Assembly: GCA_937128505.1 (NCBI GenBank)
Contig: CAKZMM010000157.1
Span: forward strand, 1-61,507
DNA length: 61,507 nucleotides
DNA from: an uncultured Thermogutta sp.
GTDB lineage: Bacteria > Planctomycetota > Planctomycetia > Pirellulales > Thermoguttaceae
Direction of reading: 5' to 3'
Shown here: positions 55,838 to 61,507 of the stretch, piece after piece
How the letters are laid out: each line of letters opens with the position of its first letter
Position numbering within the stretch: the first letter of the stretch is position 1
The notes under the pieces: model-generated
Database searches by the model: none
Told to the model about the DNA's origin: nothing
The model's input: the letters and a program-made list of their open reading frames with translations, nothing else
Made by a program: the position numbers and the translations under genes

Positions 55838-55967
55838 TAAAGAGTGGTGTGAAATTACCGGTTGGCAGGACGCCTCCCCGCCAGGCGGAGATGCTTACTG
55901 ATAATCCGACGGTATTTGGGATGTGCTAACCCGGGTTTTTGGCTCCCATGAACTAAGGATCCGTTCG

Positions 55968-57521
55968 ATGACTTCCCCTTTGAAAGTTGCCATTGTTGCG
56001 AGCGGAACCGGTCGAATGTACTGCGGCACATGTTTGCACACGGCGCTCTTTGTCCGCGCCCTGTGCGATCGCGGAGCGGACGCCGTTCTTGCACCCGTGT
56101 ATATGCCGCTTTTAGTGGGGGAGGATCAGGTTCCATCCTTGCCTGTGCTGTTTGGAAGTTTGAACGTTTTTCTTCAGCAGTATGTGCCACTTTTTCGCTG
56201 GACCCCTTCGTGGGTCGACCGCTGGTTTGATCGCCCGGCTTTGCTTCGGTGGTTGGCGCGATATTCGGGCACGACAAGTCCGAGAGGATTAGGACCGCTG
56301 ACGGTTTCGGTTCTCCGCGGCGAGCATGGCAACCAACGAAAGGAGTTGGCTAAATTAGCCGATTTTTTGGGAGAGCATTTTCGGCCGGATATTATTCACT
56401 TGTCGAATGCCCTCTTGATGGGGATGGCCGGCGAACTTCGGCGGCGTCTGCAAGTCCCTGTGGTTTGTACGCTCTCGGGCGAAGATATTTTCGTGGAGGG
56501 CTTAAGGGAACCTTATCGCAGCGAGACGAAACGGCTGGTAGCGGAACAGACACAGCACGTCGCGGCTTTGGCGGCAACCAGTCGCTACTATGGAGATTTT
56601 GCCCGGGAGTATTTCGGCCTGTCGGCGGAGAAAATCCGGGTCATCCCACCGGCCATCAATCCCCCGGTCGCTGAACCGGAAGCGGGGCTCTCCGGCACAG
56701 CGTTGGGTGAAACGGCCGGAGGTGCGGCAGACACCCTCTCGGCAGCAAAGGAGAGGGATGCGGAGCCGACCGCAACGGTTGCTCGCTCATCCGCGGAACC
56801 TATGCGAAAGGTTATTCAGACATCTGGGGAGCAGAAAGAACAAACGGTCGATCTGCGCCACAGTACCCCAAGGCGCGAATTCGCGGGAGAAAGTTTGTCC
56901 CAAGGTGGGGCATCCGGTAGCCATTCGATTCGCATCGGATTTCTCGGGCGGATTTGCCCGCAAAAAGGCCTGCACCTGTTGTTGGAGGCGATCGGCCTTC
57001 TTTTCCACGAAAACGGTTGGCGGAATCTTCGGTTGGTCGCCGCGGGGCAAGTGTTGGGGGAAAACCGCGATTATCTCCAGCAACTGCAGCTTACCGCTCA
57101 AACGCAAGGCTTAGCCGGGTGCTTCGAATACATCGGGGCGGTGTCGCAAGAAGAAAAATCCGGGCTCCTTCGATCCTTCGATCTGATGTGTTTGCCGTCG
57201 ATTCACCCGGAGGCAAAGGGACTGGTTGCCATCGAGGCTTTAGCCCACGGTGTGCCTGTCCTCTTACCACGGCATGGAGCTTACTGCGAAATCGCGGAAC
57301 GAATCGGCTGGCCACACCTGTATTGGCCGAACGAGCCGTCGACGATTGCCGCCGGTTTGCAAGCACTGCTCAAACACCTTGAAACGGCGAGAAAATTGGC
57401 CAATGACTCTCGGCAGATTGTGGCGAAGTACTATTCGGCGGAGCGAATGGCCGACGAAATCCTTGCTCTTTACCAAGAAATCTTGCCGGTAGGTCAGTCC
57501 CGGTTGTACACTAGCAAATGA
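55968..57521 (+). CDS. GT-B fold glycosyltransferase, family 4-like, with long interdomain linker (517 aa)
   Basis: The start at 55968 (MTSPLKVAIV) has AAGGA 8 nt upstream. The N-terminal Rossmann domain covers about 1-232 (VAIVASGTGRMYCGTCLHTA, DIIHLSNALLMGMAG, VVCTLSGEDIFVEG). The C-terminal domain covers about 320-505 (IGFLGRICPQKGLHLLLEA) and has an E-x7-E type donor motif (PSIHPEAKGLVAIEALAHGVPV). These mark a retaining GT4-type enzyme. Between them, residues of about 234-318 are Ala/Glu/Ser-rich and probably disordered, whereas GT-B enzymes normally have a short linker. It is followed after 44 bp by the Tat-signal aminotransferase gene, probably in one transcript. The sugar and acceptor are unknown. 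Confidence 0.9.
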   Translation: MTSPLKVAIVASGTGRMYCGTCLHTALFVRALCDRGADAVLAPVYMPLLVGEDQVPSLPVLFGSLNVFLQQYVPLFRWTPSWVDRWFDRPALLRWLARYSGTTSPRGLGPLTVSVLRGEHGNQRKELAKLADFLGEHFRPDIIHLSNALLMGMAGELRRRLQVPVVCTLSGEDIFVEGLREPYRSETKRLVAEQTQHVAALAATSRYYGDFAREYFGLSAEKIRVIPPAINPPVAEPEAGLSGTALGETAGGAADTLSAAKERDAEPTATVARSSAEPMRKVIQTSGEQKEQTVDLRHSTPRREFAGESLSQGGASGSHSIRIGFLGRICPQKGLHLLLEAIGLLFHENGWRNLRLVAAGQVLGENRDYLQQLQLTAQTQGLAGCFEYIGAVSQEEKSGLLRSFDLMCLPSIHPEAKGLVAIEALAHGVPVLLPRHGAYCEIAERIGWPHLYWPNEPSTIAAGLQALLKHLETARKLANDSRQIVAKYYSAERMADEILALYQEILPVGQSRLYTSK

Positions 57522-57565
57522 CGGATTGACCGTCTGCGTTTGGCACACGGGAGGGGGCTTTAACC

Positions 57566-58921
57566 ATGAAACCTGATCTCTTTTCCCGCCGTAACTTTTT
57601 GAAACGTACCTCTTTTGCGACTCTTGGAGCTGCCGCAAGCACAGGTTTTCGGTTCCCGCAACCCGCGGAAGCCCGGCAATTAGCCGCCTTGGGGGGCGCG
57701 GCGGTCCGCCGGAAACCGTTTTCTTCGTGGCCGCCGGTTTCCCCGGAGCTGGAAAAATCGCTCATCGAGGCTTTCCGTTCGCGACGTTGGGGCCGCTCGC
57801 TCCAAGGTCCGATGGTGGGCGAGGGGCTGGTGTGCGAATTCGAACGGCGTTTTGCCCGACTTTTGGGCGTGCGTTATTGTTTGGCTACCGGTTCGTGTAC
57901 CCAGGCTTTGCACACGGCGTTGCACGCGGTAGGGGTCGGCCCCGGCGATGAAGTCCTCGTGCCCCCGTGCACTTTTATTGCGACGGTGCAGGCGATTTTG
58001 CTTTGTGGGGCCTTGCCGGTTTTTGTGGATGTGGATCTTGAAACCTTCCAGATGGATCCGGCAAAGATCGAGCCTTTAATCACGCCGGAAACCCGGGCCA
58101 TCGAGCCGGTGCATATCGCCGGTTTGCCCTGCGACATCGAGCGAATTGTGGCCATCGCTGAAAAACACCGTTTAGCGGTGGTGGAGGACGCCGCTCAGGC
58201 GCACTTGGCTTTATTTCGTGACAAGCCTTGTGGAACATTCGGCCAGATCGGCTGCTTCAGCTTCCAAAACAGTAAGCAGATCGCTTGCGGGGAAGGGGGG
58301 GCTCTTGTGACCAACGATGCACAACTGGCCGAAAGATCCTACGTGTTTCACAATTTGGGTCTTTCGCCCCGACAGCAGAGTGTAGGATTGGGAACCAAGT
58401 ATCGGATGCATGAGTTGGAAGCAGCCCTCCTGCTGCCGCAATTGGAAACGTTGACCGCGGAAATTCAGCGGCGTCATGACAACGCAGCTTACCTGGCCAA
58501 ACGTTTGAGCGAAATCCCCGGAATTATCCCCCAAAGACTTTACCCGGGGACGACCCGCGGAGCATACTACCTTTTTGGTTTTCGGTATCTTCGCGAAAAT
58601 TTTGGCGGAGTAGCACGAGAGAAGTTCCTCCGGGCCCTTCGCGCGGAAGGGATACCCTTCACCACAATGTATTTTGACCAACTCAATAAGCAGCCTTTTT
58701 TGACGGCCGTGCTCTCATCGCCCGGTTTTCAGAAGGTTTTTTCCGCGGATCGCCTGCGTCGCTACCACGAGCGGAACCAATGTCCGAATAACGATCTGCT
58801 CGCCGAGCAAGGCGTTTGGCTGCCGCAGTATGTGCTGCTGGGTGAAAAGCAGGATATCGACGACATTGCGGATGCAATCGCGAAGATCAGCGAAAATAAA
58901 GACCATCTCAGCAAGTTGTAG
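57566..58921 (+). CDS. DegT/DnrJ/EryC1/StrS-family aminotransferase with Tat signal (451 aa)
   Basis: GGGAGGGGG lies 8 nt before the ATG. Residues 1-37 form a twin-arginine signal (SRRNFLKRTSFATLGAAAS). The rest is a complete PLP-dependent sugar aminotransferase of the DegT/StrS type: GSCTQALHTAL near 110, VVEDAAQAH with D208, and the Schiff-base motif FSFQNSKQIACGEGGALVT with K237. Cytoplasmic members make amino sugars from nucleotide-linked keto sugars. Export through Tat implies a folded holoenzyme acting outside the cytoplasm. A non-enzymatic role is possible, but the catalytic residues are intact. It shares a probable operon with the glycosyltransferase upstream. Confidence 0.92.
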   Translation: MKPDLFSRRNFLKRTSFATLGAAASTGFRFPQPAEARQLAALGGAAVRRKPFSSWPPVSPELEKSLIEAFRSRRWGRSLQGPMVGEGLVCEFERRFARLLGVRYCLATGSCTQALHTALHAVGVGPGDEVLVPPCTFIATVQAILLCGALPVFVDVDLETFQMDPAKIEPLITPETRAIEPVHIAGLPCDIERIVAIAEKHRLAVVEDAAQAHLALFRDKPCGTFGQIGCFSFQNSKQIACGEGGALVTNDAQLAERSYVFHNLGLSPRQQSVGLGTKYRMHELEAALLLPQLETLTAEIQRRHDNAAYLAKRLSEIPGIIPQRLYPGTTRGAYYLFGFRYLRENFGGVAREKFLRALRAEGIPFTTMYFDQLNKQPFLTAVLSSPGFQKVFSADRLRRYHERNQCPNNDLLAEQGVWLPQYVLLGEKQDIDDIADAIAKISENKDHLSKL

Positions 58922-59133
58922 GAAGAGCATTGCCGCCCCGTTTGCCCACTGGAAGAACAAGAATTTGTCAGTCGCTAACCCAGAATTGCGTAATTGCGGA
59001 ACCTGGTTCGACTCAAAACCTCCGCTCCTCTGCCGGGCGGTGTTCCAGTGGACAGAAACGGCACATTCGCAGTGGTTCCGATCACGGCAGGTCCGAAGTA
59101 AATGTCACTTGCTTGCGCAACGGAGGAACCACG

Positions 59134-61338
59134 ATGCTTTGTGGCAAATGCGCTAGCGAGAATATCCCCGATTTGGCCCGGGGTATCTTTCGGTTCTTTC
59201 TGCCGAGCTTTGTCCTATGTTTTTTGCTTTTAGGAAGTATCACACCAGAATTTTGCCTCTCACAAGCGGCAGAGGGCGCCGATAAGACACCCTCGGCACC
59301 GAATGTAACACCCAGTGCTTCCGGTATCGAAGGAAAGCCCAGTGGCCGAAGCTGTCAAGCCGTCTCATCGGACGAGGCTCGAAGGTGGCTGCGTTGGGTG
59401 ATTCCCCTCCCCAAGCGGTTCGAGCTCACCGGGAAATTTTCTGTGCCGGTCCAGAACTTAGTGATCTGCGCATCGTCTGAGGGTGGAGCTATCCATCAAC
59501 ATGTGCTCGAGGAATTGGTTGAGACTGTGGCTTCGATCACCGGCAAAAAGCCGCGCGTGGGCACATCGCCAGCTAACGGGGAATTCCCGATTTTTGTCGG
59601 GAGAATTTCCGGCGAAGGTCAATTGCTGAATAGGGCGATTCCCTTGGCCGCGGAGCTAACCGGGCTGCCGAATGCCGATCAAGGGTACGTCATCGAGCCG
59701 TTGGAACCTGCGGGAATCGCGATCGCGGCCCTTTCCGAAGTAGGGGTTTTTTATGGGGTGAAAACCTTTGGTCAGCTTTTGGAGGGGGGAGAAGCCCTTT
59801 GGCCGGAGGTGTCAAAAAATTCTCTTCAAATTCCGGCAGTCAAGGTGCTCGATTGGCCCGACCTTCCGGAGCGGGGCCAATGGGGTGGAAGTTCGGTCCG
59901 CGATATTCAGTATCTTGCCGACCGTAAAATGAACCTGATTGAAGCTCATTGCCAGTTCTGGATCGACGACGCAGGGCGGGGGCGGGCAGCTATCGACACA
60001 GATTCCCAGCCACGAGCGCTGAAGCATGCCATTCGCTGGATTCCCATCATCACCCATTTGGATCATTTGAAGCAAACGGGCATCTTCGATCGCTTTCCGG
60101 AATGTCGTGGCCAAGGGCCCACGGCTCAATGGCGCAGTAGCGCCAATGTTATGGCCGCGTGTTTTTCCCAGCCCAAAACCGCCGAGTTACTGGCGGATTG
60201 GTTTGGGGACCTGGCGGCCTTTCCGGGCGTGGAGGTCATTAACGTTTGGCTTTCGGAAATTGAGGGGGTTTACTGTAGCTGCCCCTCCTGCAAGGAACAA
60301 AACCAATACGTGCTGGAGACCAAAGCGGCGGTTCGCGCATGGGAGTTGGCCCGGCAGCGTCTTCCGCACATTCGACTGCGAATCTTGCTGACTCAAGGAA
60401 GCTATCCGAGCAATGATCGCGTCCTAGCGAGCGTGCCGCCTGAAGTCGGAATCACCTACTACTGTGGTCGACGCACTTACGATTCTTCGCAACACGAAAT
60501 GATCTATCCACTTTTGGCAGAATATGCAGCCCGAGGGGGATGGCTCGGGTGCTATCCGCAGCTAACGGCCTCGTGGCGAATTGTCTGCCCATGGAGCGGC
60601 CCACAGTTCATCAAATATCGCATGACGGAGTTTGTCGAGAAAAAGCTTCAGTGCTTATGTGGGTATGCCACCCCGGATAATCGTTACTACGACTTCAATG
60701 TCACGGCTGCCGCGGAATGGTCTTGGAACTCGCGTGGCCGGGACGAGCGGGAGTTTGCGGCTGCTTGGGCAACGCGGCGCCGGCTATCGGATCCGGAAAA
60801 GGCGGCCGATTGGGCAGTGATGCTCGGTCAGATCGGATGGGATGTGTACGCTTCGCGTGTGCCGTATCCCCAATTTTTTGGCGCTGCGGCTCGGTTAATT
60901 GCCCGACGCGAACCGCCGGAAACGTTGAAGCAAGACGGCATGTTCCGGCACTTCCCGGACCTTTCAACAATAGACGCCAAATTGGTAACCTCCCGCCGCG
61001 CGGCGGAATTAGCTCACGAACTGGGCGATCCGGCATTGCAGGCCGAGACCGAAGTGATCGAAGGCTACGTGCGGATGATTCGCTCGCTTTATGTGATTTC
61101 AGAAACGGTGGCGGGAAAAGAAACTCTCGAAGAACATGCCAAACAGACGGTGGCACAGGCGCTAGCGGAGTTGATGCTCGCCTCGAATAATACGGCACAA
61201 GCCCTGGAGCGCTGGCACGATATCGTGGCACCGGATGATCGAGCGCCGCGGTTTACCGACACGGTAAATGTCACGCGGCAAACGGCAATAGATGTCGCCA
61301 AGTCGTTGGCGACTTTGGGAATCGAAATTCCCCAGTAG
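59134..61338 (+). CDS. Secreted GH20-like glycoside hydrolase (734 aa)
   Basis: The start at 59134 (MLCGKCASE) has GGAGG 7 nt upstream. A hydrophobic segment at about residues 19-42 (FFLPSFVLCFLLLGSI) is a signal peptide or anchor. Residues of about 90-215 resemble the N-terminal domain of GH20 hexosaminidases (GYVIEPLEPAGIAIAALSEV, VFYGVKTFGQLL). A barrel starts at AVKVLDWPDLPERG and YLADRKMNLIEAH, as in GH20/DUF4838 proteins. The usual GH20 D-E pair is not obvious: near the expected place the sequence reads WLSEIEGVYCSCPSC (E375, E377; C381, C383, C386). The Cys cluster recalls the cysteine-rich segment of DUF4838-type proteins. An amino-sugar substrate would fit the aminotransferase and glycosyltransferase genes upstream. 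Activity is uncertain. Confidence 0.82.
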   Translation: MLCGKCASENIPDLARGIFRFFLPSFVLCFLLLGSITPEFCLSQAAEGADKTPSAPNVTPSASGIEGKPSGRSCQAVSSDEARRWLRWVIPLPKRFELTGKFSVPVQNLVICASSEGGAIHQHVLEELVETVASITGKKPRVGTSPANGEFPIFVGRISGEGQLLNRAIPLAAELTGLPNADQGYVIEPLEPAGIAIAALSEVGVFYGVKTFGQLLEGGEALWPEVSKNSLQIPAVKVLDWPDLPERGQWGGSSVRDIQYLADRKMNLIEAHCQFWIDDAGRGRAAIDTDSQPRALKHAIRWIPIITHLDHLKQTGIFDRFPECRGQGPTAQWRSSANVMAACFSQPKTAELLADWFGDLAAFPGVEVINVWLSEIEGVYCSCPSCKEQNQYVLETKAAVRAWELARQRLPHIRLRILLTQGSYPSNDRVLASVPPEVGITYYCGRRTYDSSQHEMIYPLLAEYAARGGWLGCYPQLTASWRIVCPWSGPQFIKYRMTEFVEKKLQCLCGYATPDNRYYDFNVTAAAEWSWNSRGRDEREFAAAWATRRRLSDPEKAADWAVMLGQIGWDVYASRVPYPQFFGAAARLIARREPPETLKQDGMFRHFPDLSTIDAKLVTSRRAAELAHELGDPALQAETEVIEGYVRMIRSLYVISETVAGKETLEEHAKQTVAQALAELMLASNNTAQALERWHDIVAPDDRAPRFTDTVNVTRQTAIDVAKSLATLGIEIPQ

Positions 61339-61368
61339 TCAATAGATCGTCTCCTGCTGCGAGCTCTC

Positions 61369-61507
61369 TTTTCTAGTGGCAGATCTCTTCCAGCGGCAAA
61401 TCTTTCCTAGCGGCAAACCCTTTCTAGGGGCAGATCTTTTCCTGCGGCAAATCTTTTGTACCGGCGAATGTTTTCTTTTCTAGGGGCAAATCTTCTCTAG
61501 GGGCAAA
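61369..61507. repeat. 17-bp tandem array, at least 8 copies, cut by the window end
   Basis: Six units of exactly 17 bp (61369-61385, 61386-61402, 61403-61419, 61420-61436, 61437-61453 and 61454-61470) follow TTTTCTAGyGGCAAATC. A 22-bp unit (61471-61492) and an incomplete one come next. It starts 30 bp after the GH20-like stop codon and continues past the window. Confidence 0.93.

Larger units (their letters stand above)
54758..55967. other. 1.2-kb gap with two adjoining tandem arrays
   Basis: No frame carries a family signature. The right end consists of a 16-bp array running directly into a 23-bp array (55707-55837). The gap lies between the divergent xerD and glycosyltransferase genes. Confidence 0.55.

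Noticed and set aside
61369-61507. CRISPR array
   Set aside because: There are no unique spacers between units. The copies are directly adjacent and imperfect, and no cas gene is present in the window.

Overview
The window reads as a planctomycete chromosome segment, most likely from the Pirellulales side of the phylum; I cannot place it more finely. The evidence is two very large secreted-type proteins carrying the planctomycete LEPR-XLL N-terminal motif (VEPLEERHLLSA and VDPLEQRQLLS), a DUF1559 prepilin-like protein, a DUF6798-type membrane protein, Tat-dependent Gfo/Idh/MocA and DegT-like proteins, and a GntR/FCD + DUF1559 + small lipoprotein block. Coding density is low, with many gaps of 0.3 to 1.8 kb.

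Layout. (1) 0.5-19.5 kb, minus strand: a TIGR03032-family protein, then, 12 bp downstream and apparently translationally coupled, a 4,658-residue repeat protein with a complete trypsin-like serine protease domain inside it, then a 1,080-residue LEPR-XLL protein sharing the giant's C-terminal repeat. (2) 19.5-31.5 kb: a long gap, a TraB/GumN-like exported protein, a DJ-1/PfpI protein, tRNA-Leu(UAG), a ThiH-type radical SAM enzyme, RNase HI, a hybrid-free sensor histidine kinase with a heme-like CX3CH site, and a small Spy-like secreted protein with a clear terminator. (3) 31.8-45.1 kb: a Tat-exported Gfo/Idh/MocA oxidoreductase, an IS5-type transposase remnant, then GntR/FCD regulator, DUF1559 protein, EF-hand lipoprotein, an exported tandem nitrilase-fold protein whose second domain lacks catalytic residues, and an exported fusion of a nucleoside-hydrolase-like domain to a glycosidase-like barrel; facing them are a DUF6798-like membrane protein and a CNT nucleoside transporter. 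(4) 45.8-54.8 kb: an MDR quinone reductase, a fused homocysteine methyltransferase/methylenetetrahydrofolate reductase, hisD-hisC-hisB on the minus strand, and a XerD-type recombinase. (5) 55.9-61.4 kb: a GT-B glycosyltransferase, a Tat-signal DegT/StrS aminotransferase and a secreted GH20-like hydrolase, plausibly one amino-sugar-related surface locus.

Beyond genes, the most unusual signal is in the gaps. Nearly every sizeable intergenic region carries a short imperfect tandem duplication with a 9-27 bp unit (2 to 13 copies), and each locus has its own sequence. I count at least 20 such loci. They are not a CRISPR, not a dispersed repeat family, and mostly not in multiples of three.

All calls come from reading the sequence by eye. 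Family names rest on remembered motifs, and no database search was run.
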